A stretch of 55,022 nucleotides of DNA, taken from assembly GCA_946183985.1 (NCBI GenBank), contig CAMHDT010000002.1, forward strand, positions 1 to 55,022, given 5' to 3'. Origin of the DNA: an uncultured Prevotella sp. (GTDB lineage: Bacteria; Bacteroidota; Bacteroidia; Bacteroidales; Bacteroidaceae). Position numbers and translations under genes: made by a program. A model generated the notes under the pieces. It searched no databases. It was given only the letters and a program-made list of their open reading frames with translations, and was not told the DNA's origin. This document shows, in pieces, positions 16,909 through 26,426 of the stretch (positions within the stretch are counted from its first letter, which is position 1; each line of letters begins with the position of its first letter).

Positions 16909-18029
16909 AGTCTTTCTATTTTTAGTTGATAGTTATTGTTAGCATAATCAATGCGCATCACACCCATGACATCGTCGTCGCTGGGCGAAAGCGCCAGTGC
17001 TGCATGGCCCATCGTGCGGCGCAGGTTGATTTCCACGCAGGGATGCAGCAGGAATCCTGATGGGGCATCAGCCATTGGCGTATGGTCATCAAACGCGGTG
17101 CAAATCATCATATCAATGCCAAAGGGACCGGTATACTGTCCTTTCAGCAATGGTGGAAACAGCCGGCATATCCTTTCTTGTATATCGTCTAACAGCGTGA
17201 GCGACACATAGCGACTCATCATCATGCGCTTGCCGGCCTCCGTTGCAAGTATATTGCCCATATAGGCACCATTCGCCGTATGAAACAGCGACAATCCCTC
17301 ATAGCGTATCCGGCCGTCTGGTAGAACCGTAAACTCCATGCCGAAATCCTTTACCTTATTATAATAAGGCTCTACCATGACAGACCCTTGCGTCTGCAGT
17401 ATACGCTGGAGCCAACCCTGCAGATTAGCCGCTACTTTTTGATGTTGAGAAAGAGACTGGTCGCAGAAACGCAATCCACGCCCGCTGGACGACCAAGGCG
17501 CCTTCAGCACCACCTTGTCATAACGACCGATTAGTCTCTCCACTTCGGAGGCCGAAGTACACTCAAACGATTCGCCTATGGTGCCATCACCCCTGAGCAG
17601 AGGCAACAGCATGGCCGAAGAGCGCCGGTGCGACAGCAGGCGAATGGCGTCCAACTGAGTTGGAGTGGGCAATATAGAGCCATCCACCCCACAGCGTTTG
17701 AGGCGCGAGCATAGCGCACGGTCCTGCCCCCACGCATCTACGGCTGTCGTCTGTCGGATAACCGCTACATCGCTGCTCACAGCCAACGACACCCGACTCG
17801 TATGCAAGGACCGGCCCAGCACTCTCTTGCAAGCATGACACATACGCTGCAGGCCTTTCTCGGCCACTTCCACATCATCCACCAGCACCACATCGCCCTC
17901 TGCTGTCCACAACACAGGCAGGAAGCCCATATCGTGACGCAACTGCCGACCGGCATGGGGCGCAGTGAAGTTGCTCAGATTGGCAGCCAACGCAATATCG
18001 TGTTCCGGATTGAAGATGTGCAGAGTCAT
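16905..18029 (-). CDS. ATP-grasp-like protein of unknown substrate
   Basis: 374 residues, starting MTLHIFNPEHDIALAANL. The segment VVLKAPWSSSGRGLRFC (about 190-206) and the later EPYYNKVKDFGMEFTVL and GPFGIDMMI segments have the layout of an ATP-grasp fold: a nucleotide-holding lysine strand, then metal-binding acidic strands, ending with CVEINLRRTMGHAA. The ENxR-like pattern (EINLR) is where metal ligands sit in that fold. It has no signal peptide, so it is cytoplasmic. Its stop overlaps the GH43 start, and a -7 box at 18046-18053 (minus) drives both. Why it is paired with a secreted glycosidase is unclear. The fold assignment is inference from motifs. Confidence 0.7.
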   Translation of the reverse strand: MTLHIFNPEHDIALAANLSNFTAPHAGRQLRHDMGFLPVLWTAEGDVVLVDDVEVAEKGLQRMCHACKRVLGRSLHTSRVSLAVSSDVAVIRQTTAVDAWGQDRALCSRLKRCGVDGSILPTPTQLDAIRLLSHRRSSAMLLPLLRGDGTIGESFECTSASEVERLIGRYDKVVLKAPWSSSGRGLRFCDQSLSQHQKVAANLQGWLQRILQTQGSVMVEPYYNKVKDFGMEFTVLPDGRIRYEGLSLFHTANGAYMGNILATEAGKRMMMSRYVSLTLLDDIQERICRLFPPLLKGQYTGPFGIDMMICTAFDDHTPMADAPSGFLLHPCVEINLRRTMGHAALALSPSDDDVMGVMRIDYANNNYQLKIERL

Positions 18030-18045
18030 TGTATCAATTTTGTGG

Positions 18046-18053
18046 CAAAGGTA
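18046..18053 (-). promoter_or_regulatory. -7 promoter element (TACCTTTG) for the ATP-grasp/GH43 pair
   Basis: The minus strand reads TACCTTTG 16 bases before the ATG at 18029. Confidence 0.65.
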
Positions 18054-18107
18054 CGAAAAAAAATAATTAAAATGGCTATTATGCTTGCTTTTTAGGAAAT
18101 AATTGTC

Positions 18108-18115
18108 TACTTTTG
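18108..18115 (+). promoter_or_regulatory. -7 promoter element (TACTTTTG) for hppA
   Basis: TACTTTTG matches TAnnTTTG, 38 bases before the ATG at 18154. It is divergent from the box at 18046-18053. Confidence 0.6.
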
Positions 18116-18153
18116 CACAAATAATTATTAATTTACCAAAAACTCAGTAACCT

Positions 18154-20358
18154 ATGACTACCCCCCTTGTTTTCTGGCTCGTGCCTGTTGCATCTATTGC
18201 TGCACTGGGCATGGCCTTTGTTTTCTTCCGTTCAATGCTCAAGGCTGATGAAGGAACGCCACGCATGAAAGAGATTGCAGGTCATGTGCGCCGCGGTGCC
18301 ATGGCCTATCTGAAACAACAGTACAAAGTGGTGGCTATCGTGTTCATCGTGCTGGCAATCATTTTCTCTATCATGGCCTATGGCTTCAAGGTGCAGAACC
18401 CTTGGGTGCCGTTCGCATTCCTTACCGGCGGACTGTTCAGCGGACTCGCCGGTTTCTTCGGCATGAAGACGGCCACCTATGCCAGCGCCAGAACAGCAAA
18501 TGCCGCACGCAAGAGTCTGGACGGCGGACTGAAGATTGCCTTCCGCTCCGGTGCGGTCATGGGACTCACCGTCGTAGGTCTGGGACTGCTCGACATAGCC
18601 GCCTGGTTCCTTGTGCTTAACTACTTCTATCAAGGTGAGCAGATGGCTCTTGTCACCATCACCACCACCATGCTTACTTTCGGCATGGGTGCTTCTACGC
18701 AGGCCCTGTTTGCCCGTGTGGGCGGCGGTATCTATACGAAGGCTGCCGATGTAGGTGCCGACATTGTGGGCAAGGTAGAAGCCGACATTCCAGAAGATGA
18801 CCCGCGCAACCCTGCCACCATTGCCGACAATGTAGGCGACAATGTGGGCGATGTGGCCGGCATGGGTGCCGACCTCTACGAGAGTTACTGCGGCAGCATC
18901 CTGTCGACGGCAGCCCTTGGCGCTGTGGCCTTTGCCGGCATCGGCGACATGCAGATAAAGGCCGTCATCGCACCGATGCTGATTGCTGCCGTCGGTGTGT
19001 TCCTGTCCATTCTTGGTATTTTCCTGGTACGCACCAAGGAAGGCGCTACGATGAAAGACCTGCTACACTCGCTCTCGCTGGGAACGAATGTGTCGGCCGT
19101 TCTGATTGCCTTTGCCACCTTTGCCATACTTTACTTCTTAGGCATTGAAGACTGGCAGTGGCTGTCGTTCTCTGTAGTAACGGGCTTGGCTGCCGGCGTC
19201 ATCATCGGACAGGCCACGGAATACTACACCTCGCACTCCTACAAGCCTACGCAGAAAATATCAGAGGCAGGACTCACGGGCTCGGCCACCGTCATCATCA
19301 AGGGCATTGGCACTGGCATGATGTCGACCTGCATTCCCGTGGTTACCATTGGTGTGGCCATCATGCTCAGTTATATGTTTGCCAACCATTTCGACCTGAC
19401 CATGAGTGCCGATAGCATCTCACATGGTCTCTACGGCATCGGCATCGCTGCCGTGGGCATGCTTTCCACACTGGGCATCACGCTGGCCACCGACGCCTAT
19501 GGCCCCATTGCCGACAATGCAGGCGGTAATGCCGAGATGAGCGGACTGGGCGAGGAAGTGCGCCATCGCACTGATGCCCTCGATGCTCTGGGCAACACCA
19601 CCGCCGCCACTGGCAAGGGCTTTGCCATCGGCTCTGCCGCACTCACCGCCCTGGCCCTGCTGGCCTCGTATGTGGAGGAGATTAAGATTGCCATGGTACG
19701 CGCCGTGGAAGGCGGGCGTGAGTTTATCCACCCGCTGACGGAAAAAGTATTCGACCCAGCAAACGCTACAATGCCCGACTTCATGGACTTCTTCCAGGTA
19801 AACCTGATGAACCCGAAGGTGCTTGTTGGAGCCTTTATTGGTGCCATGGCCGCATTCCTGTTCTGCGGACTGACGATGGAGGCTGTGGGGCGTGCAGCAC
19901 AGAAGATGGTGGAAGAAGTTCGACGCCAGTTCCGCGAAATCAAGGGCATTCTTGAAGGCACAGGAACGCCCGACTATGGTTCATGCGTAGAGATATCCAC
20001 ACGCGCCGCCCAGCACGAGATGATTGTGCCATCGCTTCTTGCCATCGCCATCCCCATCATTGTAGGCTGCATGCTCGACGTGGCCGGTGTGCTGGGTCTG
20101 TTGGTAGGCGGACTTGCCTGCGGCTTCACGCTGGCCGTGTTTATGGCTAATGCCGGTGGTGCATGGGACAATGCCAAGAAGATGGTAGAGGAAGGAAACT
20201 TCGGCGGCAAAGGCTCGTTTGCCCATAAGGCCACCATCGTGGGCGACACCGTGGGCGACCCCTTCAAAGACACCTCTGGTCCGTCGCTGAATATCCTCAT
20301 CAAACTCATGTCGATGGTAAGCATTGTAATGGCCGGCCTCACCGTGCTGTTCTCATAA
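18154..20358 (+). CDS. hppA: Membrane-bound ion-pumping pyrophosphatase, K+-dependent class
   Basis: 734 residues with about 16 membrane segments. The pyrophosphate site is clear: DVGADIVGKVEADIPEDDPR, then ADNVGDNVGDVAGMGADLYE, and near the end GDTVGDPFKDTSGPSLNIL. The potassium determinant reads GNTTAATGKG (480-489), with Ala484 and Gly487 where potassium-independent enzymes have Lys and Thr, so it should need K+. It couples hydrolysis of pyrophosphate to Na+ and/or H+ export. Bacteroides relatives of this K+-dependent group are reported to move both ions, but the ion cannot be fixed from these bases. It has its own promoter and a long hairpin after the stop. Confidence 0.96.
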   Translation: MTTPLVFWLVPVASIAALGMAFVFFRSMLKADEGTPRMKEIAGHVRRGAMAYLKQQYKVVAIVFIVLAIIFSIMAYGFKVQNPWVPFAFLTGGLFSGLAGFFGMKTATYASARTANAARKSLDGGLKIAFRSGAVMGLTVVGLGLLDIAAWFLVLNYFYQGEQMALVTITTTMLTFGMGASTQALFARVGGGIYTKAADVGADIVGKVEADIPEDDPRNPATIADNVGDNVGDVAGMGADLYESYCGSILSTAALGAVAFAGIGDMQIKAVIAPMLIAAVGVFLSILGIFLVRTKEGATMKDLLHSLSLGTNVSAVLIAFATFAILYFLGIEDWQWLSFSVVTGLAAGVIIGQATEYYTSHSYKPTQKISEAGLTGSATVIIKGIGTGMMSTCIPVVTIGVAIMLSYMFANHFDLTMSADSISHGLYGIGIAAVGMLSTLGITLATDAYGPIADNAGGNAEMSGLGEEVRHRTDALDALGNTTAATGKGFAIGSAALTALALLASYVEEIKIAMVRAVEGGREFIHPLTEKVFDPANATMPDFMDFFQVNLMNPKVLVGAFIGAMAAFLFCGLTMEAVGRAAQKMVEEVRRQFREIKGILEGTGTPDYGSCVEISTRAAQHEMIVPSLLAIAIPIIVGCMLDVAGVLGLLVGGLACGFTLAVFMANAGGAWDNAKKMVEEGNFGGKGSFAHKATIVGDTVGDPFKDTSGPSLNILIKLMSMVSIVMAGLTVLFS

Positions 20359-20380
20359 ACGACATATAGGCACCATCATT

Positions 20381-20416
20381 TTTACGGACTGGAAGTGAGC
20401 ACTTTCAGTCCGTAAA
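20381..20416. terminator. 16-bp hairpin after hppA
   Basis: 20381-20396 pairs with 20401-20416 with a single G-T pair, around the loop GAGC. It is flanked by T-rich sequence on both sides. Confidence 0.65.
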
Positions 20417-20492
20417 TTATATGTAAAGCACAAAAACAAACATTTTTTGAAGATTTTTGCAATCTCTGCTTTGCAATTAAGAATAAATTCAC

Positions 20493-20500
20493 TACCTTTG
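20493..20500 (+). promoter_or_regulatory. -7 promoter element (TACCTTTG) for the DUF4143-type ATPase
   Basis: TACCTTTG lies 28 bases before the ATG at 20529. Confidence 0.65.
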
Positions 20501-20528
20501 CATGCACTAAAACAGTTAACTGATTCAT

Positions 20529-21716
20529 ATGGAAGCCTTCTTCAGAACCCATCGTTACCTTGTAGAGCATGTCAATGCACCTGTCCGTCGCACGCTGATG
20601 GATGAAATTGACTGGTCGCAACGCATGATTGGTATCAAAGGAACAAGGGGCATAGGCAAAACAACCTTCTTGCTTCAATATGCAAAGGAAAAATTTGATG
20701 TAGCCGACAAGCAGTGCCTCTATATCAACATGAACAATTTCTACTTCCAGGGAAGGGGCATTGCCGACTTTGCCGGCGAGTTCTATCACCACGGAGGGCG
20801 CGTGCTGCTCATAGACCAGGTATTCAAACAGGACAACTGGTCACAGGAACTGCGCAAGTGCTATGACATGTATCCAGCGCTGAAGATTGTCTTTACCGGC
20901 AGCAGCGTGATGCGTCTGAAAGACGAGAACCCAGAACTCAACGGCATTGTGAAGAGTTACAACCTCAGAGGTTTCTCCTTCCGAGAGTTTATCAACCTGC
21001 TCACGGACAACGACTTCCATCCGTTCACACTCGAAGAGATACTCAGCGACCACGAGCGTATCGTCAAGCAGATACTGCCGAAAGTATCTCCGCGACGCTA
21101 TTTCCAGGACTATATACACCACGGGTTCTATCCTTTCTTCCAAGAACACCGCAACTACTCGGAGAATCTGCTCAAGACCATGAACATGATGACCGAGGTT
21201 GACATCCTCCTCATCAAGCAGATAGAACTGAAATACCTTACAAAAATCAAGAAACTCTTCTACCAACTGGCAGAAGAAGGCCCCAAGGCACCCAACGTGA
21301 GCAAACTGGCACAAGACATAGAGACCAGTCGTGCCACCGTGATGAACTATATCAAGTATCTCACAGACGCCCGCCTGCTGAACATACTCTATCCCGTTGG
21401 TCAGGATTTTCCGAAAAAACCATCAAAGATCATGCTCCACAACTCCAACTTGCTCTATGCCATCTACCCCATACACGTAGAGAAGCAGACGGCCATGGAG
21501 ACCTTTTTCGTTAACGCATTGTGGAAAGACCATAAAGTAAACCAGAGCGGACGCGACCAAACCTATCTTGTCGACGAGCATCTCAAGTTCAGAATCTGCG
21601 ATGCAGAGGCACGCAACAAAGTCAGATACACCAACGACACCATCTATGCCCGCTATAACACCGAAATCGGGAAGGGCAACCAGATACCGCTTTGGTTATT
21701 GGGATTCCTATATTAA
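20529..21716 (+). CDS. AAA-type ATPase with DUF4143-like C-terminus, altered Walker B
   Basis: 395 residues. Walker A is GTRGIGKT (38-45) and sensor 1 is IVFTGSSVM. The Walker B strand reads RVLLIDQVF: D96 is followed by Gln97, where this family normally has Glu (DE). A winged-helix region (VSKLAQDIETSRATVMNYIKYL) and a DUF4143-type nuclease-like C-terminal half follow. This is a common stand-alone family in Bacteroidales whose cellular role is not settled. The Glu-to-Gln change is the classic substitution that slows ATP hydrolysis while leaving binding intact, so this copy may act as a nucleotide-dependent switch or be inactive. It is a single gene with its own promoter. Confidence 0.85.
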   Translation: MEAFFRTHRYLVEHVNAPVRRTLMDEIDWSQRMIGIKGTRGIGKTTFLLQYAKEKFDVADKQCLYINMNNFYFQGRGIADFAGEFYHHGGRVLLIDQVFKQDNWSQELRKCYDMYPALKIVFTGSSVMRLKDENPELNGIVKSYNLRGFSFREFINLLTDNDFHPFTLEEILSDHERIVKQILPKVSPRRYFQDYIHHGFYPFFQEHRNYSENLLKTMNMMTEVDILLIKQIELKYLTKIKKLFYQLAEEGPKAPNVSKLAQDIETSRATVMNYIKYLTDARLLNILYPVGQDFPKKPSKIMLHNSNLLYAIYPIHVEKQTAMETFFVNALWKDHKVNQSGRDQTYLVDEHLKFRICDAEARNKVRYTNDTIYARYNTEIGKGNQIPLWLLGFLY

Positions 21717-21736
21717 ACAGAGTCTATGCCTGTTTA
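21714..21736. terminator. Hairpin spanning two convergent stop codons
   Basis: TAAACAG (21714-21720) and CTGTTTA (21730-21736) pair. The stops of both flanking genes are inside the arms. Confidence 0.4.
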
Positions 21737-22948
21737 GAAACTATAACTGAATCCCAGCGATGAGTATTCCTTAAACTGCCAATAGCCCAGTTTGCTGTCC
21801 CATTTGTTCGAATCGTCGAAACGTGGGAAGAGAAACAGGTTGGCAGAGATATATTTCGATACCTGAAGCATGAAGGTGTTTTCCCATTCCAACTCTGCAC
21901 GGTGATAACTGGTAAAGCCATAGAAACGCGTCTTCCACGTTACCACATCGTTTATCTTCCATGTCAGTGATGCCGTCAATTGGGAACCCAAATCAGTCTT
22001 ATGATGCTTTCCTTCGTCAATACCATAACGTGCTGGGAACCAGTCGTATTCTTCAACATTGATATTGTTTTTCTTTCTAAATGAAGAACGGCCCACGTAA
22101 CGGTAGTTTACAGCCAATGGCGAGATGTTGATGGTACCCGTAAGACGGTTCTTCACCCACGACACCTTGTAATCCATACCAAGACCAAGGCTCACGTTGA
22201 GTGGCGAAAGGAAATCGGAGAATGTTCGGATATCGTTAGCCTTATAACCATGAGTGAACTGCGTGTAAGCCAGCATCTGAAGTGTGTAATACCACTTGTT
22301 TGCTGCCTGCAGTCCCACCTTACCAGTATAGCGCAGCAGGTCTTCATTGGCCTTGAAACGGTGTACTGAGTCGGTACGTGAAGTCTGGAATCCAAGTTTC
22401 ATCTCCAGTTTGTTGTCCCACTTCCACTTCTGCTTATTGTCGTAATTGGCCTCAAGCGTAATGCTTCCAACTGCCGAATAATTACTCTCGCCGCCTTTGT
22501 ACCAGTTATCCGACACATAGTTCTGCATAAACTGCAGATAGCCGTCGCCTTTGTATTTCCAGAAGTTCGGCTTTTCAATCACCACTTCTACAGGTTCCAC
22601 ATCGGGCATAGCAGGCATGGGCTCTGCCTGTTCTGCCATAGCAACCTGCTGCACCACAGGCTGTTCGATAATATCCTGCCGCAAAGTGCCTGACTCCTGC
22701 TGCTGACTCTCAGTCACACGGACCAGGTCGGGCCTGGTCAGATAGACCTGCATCAAAGCCTCATTGATGGCTTTGTTCACCTCGTCGGGGTCGTCAGAAG
22801 CAATGGAAAGTTGGTCGGCTGCAACCGAGTGATAGAAGGTCAGTGGCGCGAACAAGCGATAGTATCGACCGTTTACCGAGTCTTTCTTATGTGCGGCATT
22901 AGCGCTGAGCGCAATGACAACCGCAAAAAATAATACGAATTTTCTCAT
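21734..22948 (-). CDS. DUF3078-family protein, probable outer-membrane barrel
   Basis: 404 residues from the ATG at 22946-22948. A TTG at 22960 would be upstream of the usable leader, because the -7 box is at 22958-22965. A signal peptide (MRKFVLFFAVVIALSANA) is followed by a spacer region rich in Gln and Glu, and then a beta-rich domain: DGYLQFMQNYVSDNWYKGGESN, then repeated aromatic strands ending LGFSYSF, a typical outer-membrane C-terminus with a final Phe. DUF3078 proteins are Bacteroidota-specific and of unknown function. Transcribed alone and divergently from yidC. Confidence 0.85.
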   Translation of the reverse strand: MRKFVLFFAVVIALSANAAHKKDSVNGRYYRLFAPLTFYHSVAADQLSIASDDPDEVNKAINEALMQVYLTRPDLVRVTESQQQESGTLRQDIIEQPVVQQVAMAEQAEPMPAMPDVEPVEVVIEKPNFWKYKGDGYLQFMQNYVSDNWYKGGESNYSAVGSITLEANYDNKQKWKWDNKLEMKLGFQTSRTDSVHRFKANEDLLRYTGKVGLQAANKWYYTLQMLAYTQFTHGYKANDIRTFSDFLSPLNVSLGLGMDYKVSWVKNRLTGTINISPLAVNYRYVGRSSFRKKNNINVEEYDWFPARYGIDEGKHHKTDLGSQLTASLTWKINDVVTWKTRFYGFTSYHRAELEWENTFMLQVSKYISANLFLFPRFDDSNKWDSKLGYWQFKEYSSLGFSYSF

Positions 22949-22957
22949 AACTGCGTG

Positions 22958-22965
22958 CAAAGTTA
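22958..22965 (-). promoter_or_regulatory. -7 promoter element (TAACTTTG) of the DUF3078 gene
   Basis: The minus strand reads TAACTTTG 9 bases before the ATG. It sits back to back with the yidC box at 22979-22986. Confidence 0.6.
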
Positions 22966-22978
22966 GAAAAAAAATTCG

Positions 22979-22986
22979 TAACTTTG
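22979..22986 (+). promoter_or_regulatory. -7 promoter element (TAACTTTG) of the yidC unit
   Basis: TAACTTTG followed by an AT-rich leader of about 55 bases. Only 13 bases separate it from the divergent box at 22958-22965, so the two polymerase sites must overlap. Confidence 0.65.
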
Positions 22987-23047
22987 CACCTTGTTTAATA
23001 AAAAAGGAATATTAAAAGATTAAAAGGTAAAAATAAAAACAGGAAAA

Positions 23048-24949
23048 ATGAACAGAAATACACTCATCGGCTTCAGTTTGATTGCATTGCTACTCATTGT
23101 GTTCAGTCTGGTAAACCAGCCCTCACAAGAGGAATTGGAACGGCGTAAGCATGAGCAAGACAGCATTGCCGCATTAGCCGAGAACACTAAGCAACTGAAA
23201 AAAGCCACTACTCAGCAGGAAGAAACGAATCAACAGGCAGAAGTGGCCGACACCACTAGCCTGTTCTATCAGGCCGCTAACGACTCGGTGGCGGGGCCAA
23301 GCGAACTGCTAACCCTCAAGAACGACTCGCTTGAACTGGTGTTCAACACCAAGGGCGGTGCCCTGGCCAGTGCCAAAATCATAGGGCACAAGGACACGCT
23401 GAACCGCCAGGGCATCATGCTCTTCACCAAAGAGGGACAGCAAATGAACTTCATATTGGAAGGTGCCGACAAGTTCTACGACACCAAGCACTGGACCTTT
23501 AAGGCATCGAACCACACCGACAGCACACTTACCATGACCGCAGCGGCCAGCAACGGCGGTAGCGTGATCATCGATTATTGGCTGGGGCCAGACTATATGC
23601 TGCACTTCTCCGTGCAGGCAAAAGGACTGCAGGAGCACCTGAACCCCACCAAAAAGTTCATGACCATAGAGTGGCAGGATTCTTGCCGCCAGCAGGAAAA
23701 GGGCTTCACCTTTGAAAACCAGCGCTCATCGCTCACCTACAAGGAGTGCGACGGCGGTACCGACCATCTGAGCGAAACCTCGAGCGACGAGGAAACCATG
23801 GAGAACAGCATTGACTGGGTGGCTTTCAAGAACCAGTATTTCTCGTCGGTGCTCATTGCACGCGAGCATTTTGCTGCCGGCTCCTATCTGTCGAGCAAGC
23901 CACAGGACAAGAGCAGTCGCATTCTGAAACACTACGAAGCAAGGCTTATCACACCCCTTGACCCAACAGGAGAGAAGGTCTCAGAGTTTGAGATGTATCT
24001 TGGCCCCAACGATTTCCGCCTGATTCAAAGCGTAGAAAAGCAGAGCCAGTTCAACAAAGACCTCGACTTGGAGCAACTCGTCTATCTGGGATGGCCGCTC
24101 TTCCGCTACATCAACCGCTGGTTTACGCTCTACGTGTTTGACTGGCTCACCAAGTTGGGTTTGCCCATGGGCATTGTGCTGATTCTCATCACCCTTCTAC
24201 TGAAGGCCATTACCTACCCCATGGTCAAGAAGAGTTACATGTCGAGTGCCAAGATGCGTGTGCTGAAGCCGAAACTCGAAGAGGCCACCAAACAATACAG
24301 CAAGCCGGAAGACCAGATGAAGAAGCAACAGGAGATGATGTCGCTTTATGCCAAATACGGTGTCTCGCCGCTGGGAGGCTGTTTGCCCATGCTGATTCAG
24401 ATGCCTATCTGGATTGCCATGTTCAACTTTGTGCCTAATGCCATTCAATTGCGCCGCGAGTCGTTCCTTTGGATGGAAGACCTCTCGACCTACGACCCCA
24501 TTCCCTTCATAGGACAATGGAGCGAAAGCATCCCCCTGCTGGGCGACCACCTCTCACTCACCTGTATTCTCTTCTGCGTAAGTAACCTGGCCTATAGTTA
24601 TATGACCATGCGCCAGCAGCGCGACCAGATGGTTGGTCAGCAGGCCGAGCAGATGAAAATGATGCAATGGATGATGTATCTCATGCCCATTATGTTCTTC
24701 TTCATGTTCAACGACTACGGCTCTGGCCTTAACTTCTATTATTTCATCTCGCTGTTCTTCTCGGCAGCCATCATGTGGACACTGCGCAAAACGACCAACG
24801 ATGCGAAACTGCTGGCACAACTTGAGGCCAAATACGAGGCCAACAAGAACAACCCCAAGAAGCAGAGCGGACTGGCAGCCCGTCTGGAAGCCATGCAGAA
24901 GCAGGCACTTGAAATACAAAAACAACGCGAAAACTTAAAGAAGAAATGA
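23048..24949 (+). CDS. yidC: Membrane protein insertase YidC
   Basis: 633 residues. An N-terminal membrane anchor (LIGFSLIALLLIVFSLV) is followed by a glutamine-rich linker and the large periplasmic domain. From about residue 355 comes the conserved insertase core: FDWLTKLGLPMGIVLILITLLLKAITYP, the coiled charged loop, and the YGVSPLGGCLPMLIQMPIWIAMF segment. Further helices and a basic tail that could contact ribosomes (ENLKKK) follow. It inserts proteins into the inner membrane with or without SecYEG. It is first in a plus-strand run and overlaps the DUF1846 gene by 4 bases (ATGA). Confidence 0.96.
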   Translation: MNRNTLIGFSLIALLLIVFSLVNQPSQEELERRKHEQDSIAALAENTKQLKKATTQQEETNQQAEVADTTSLFYQAANDSVAGPSELLTLKNDSLELVFNTKGGALASAKIIGHKDTLNRQGIMLFTKEGQQMNFILEGADKFYDTKHWTFKASNHTDSTLTMTAAASNGGSVIIDYWLGPDYMLHFSVQAKGLQEHLNPTKKFMTIEWQDSCRQQEKGFTFENQRSSLTYKECDGGTDHLSETSSDEETMENSIDWVAFKNQYFSSVLIAREHFAAGSYLSSKPQDKSSRILKHYEARLITPLDPTGEKVSEFEMYLGPNDFRLIQSVEKQSQFNKDLDLEQLVYLGWPLFRYINRWFTLYVFDWLTKLGLPMGIVLILITLLLKAITYPMVKKSYMSSAKMRVLKPKLEEATKQYSKPEDQMKKQQEMMSLYAKYGVSPLGGCLPMLIQMPIWIAMFNFVPNAIQLRRESFLWMEDLSTYDPIPFIGQWSESIPLLGDHLSLTCILFCVSNLAYSYMTMRQQRDQMVGQQAEQMKMMQWMMYLMPIMFFFMFNDYGSGLNFYYFISLFFSAAIMWTLRKTTNDAKLLAQLEAKYEANKNNPKKQSGLAARLEAMQKQALEIQKQRENLKKK

Positions 24950-26409
24950 AAATAGGATTCGACAACGAGAAATATCTCAAGATCCAATCTGAGCATATCC
25001 GCGAACGCATTGCCAAATTCGACGGTAAACTATACCTCGAACTGGGCGGGAAACTCTTCGATGACCATCACGCATCGCGCGTACTGCCAGGATTCAAGCC
25101 CGATTCTAAATTGCGCATGTTCGCACAATTGCGCAATCAACTGGAAATCGTCATCGTGGTGAGTGCCGAGGATATTGAGAAAAACAAGATCCGAGCCGAT
25201 TTGGGTATTACCTATGACGAAGATGTGCTTCGTCTGCGCGAAGAGTTCATGAGTCGCGAGTTCATGGTAGGTTCGGTTGTCATCACACACTACAACGGCC
25301 AGCATGCCGCCGACCAGTTCCGTCACCGTCTGGAACGCATGGGCATACGCTCATATGTACACTATCTCATCGACGGCTATCCGCACAATGTGGAACTCAT
25401 TGCCAGCGACGAAGGTTTTGGAAAGAACGATTATGTGGAGACCTCACGCGAACTGGTCATTGTCACGGCTCCCGGTCCTGGTTCTGGCAAGATGGCTGTA
25501 TGCCTGAGCCAACTCTACAACGAGAACAAGCGCGGTGTGAGAGCCGGTTATGCCAAGTTTGAGACCTTCCCCGTGTGGAATCTGCCCCTGAAGCATCCTG
25601 TCAACATTGCATATGAAGCTGCTACGGCCGACTTGAACGATGTCAACATGATTGATCCTTTCCACCTGGATGCCTATGACAAAATTGCCGTCAACTATAA
25701 CCGCGACATCGAGATATTCCCTGTTCTGAATGCGCTTTTTGAGGGCATCTATGGCGAGAACCCCTACAAGAGCCCCACTGACATGGGCGTCAACATGGTT
25801 GGTTTCTGCATCAGCGATGACGAAGTGTGCTGTCAGGCCAGTCGCGACGAGATCATCCGCCGCTACTATACAGCCACCAACAAGATGGCCGACGGCATAG
25901 ACAACGAGCGCGAAGTGAATAAAATACTGATGCTTTTCAATCAGGCAAAAATCACAACAGCCTATCGCCGCGTTACCGTGGCCGCTCAAGCCAAGCAGGA
26001 ACTGAGCGAACAAAACGCAGCCGCCATGGAACTTGAAGACGGAACCATTATCACCGCCAAGTCGAGTCCGCTATTGGGATGCTCTGCAGCCTTGCTGCTC
26101 AATGTCACCAAACATCTGGCAGGTATTGACCATGAAGCACGCCTCATACCGCAAAGCCTGATTGAGCCTGTACAGAAAACCAAGATTGAGTATTTGGGAG
26201 GCAAAAACCCACGCCTGCACACCGATGAAGTGCTGGTGGCATTGAGCGTGCTTTCGAAAGACGACGAGCAGTGCCGCCGTGCCCTGGAGCAACTGCCCCG
26301 CCTGCGCGGATGCCAGGTTCACTCTACTGTGATGCTCAGCGAGGTAGACCGTAAGATATTCAACAAACTGGGCTGCGGCTTAACCTGCGACCCTGTGAGA
26401 AAGAATTGA
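24946..26409 (+). CDS. DUF1846-family protein
   Basis: 487 residues matching DUF1846 over its whole length: the start MKIGFDNEKYLKIQSEHI, an early LYLELGGKLFDDHHASRVLPGF segment, and a glycine-rich P-loop-like stretch APGPGSGKM near residues 174-182. It has no signal peptide, so it is cytoplasmic. Structures of the family exist, but as far as I know no function is established. It is coupled to yidC by a 4-base overlap, and 17 bases separate it from the S9 peptidase gene. Confidence 0.88.
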   Translation: MKIGFDNEKYLKIQSEHIRERIAKFDGKLYLELGGKLFDDHHASRVLPGFKPDSKLRMFAQLRNQLEIVIVVSAEDIEKNKIRADLGITYDEDVLRLREEFMSREFMVGSVVITHYNGQHAADQFRHRLERMGIRSYVHYLIDGYPHNVELIASDEGFGKNDYVETSRELVIVTAPGPGSGKMAVCLSQLYNENKRGVRAGYAKFETFPVWNLPLKHPVNIAYEAATADLNDVNMIDPFHLDAYDKIAVNYNRDIEIFPVLNALFEGIYGENPYKSPTDMGVNMVGFCISDDEVCCQASRDEIIRRYYTATNKMADGIDNEREVNKILMLFNQAKITTAYRRVTVAAQAKQELSEQNAAAMELEDGTIITAKSSPLLGCSAALLLNVTKHLAGIDHEARLIPQSLIEPVQKTKIEYLGGKNPRLHTDEVLVALSVLSKDDEQCRRALEQLPRLRGCQVHSTVMLSEVDRKIFNKLGCGLTCDPVRKN

Positions 26410-26426
26410 CAAGGAAACATTGAAAT

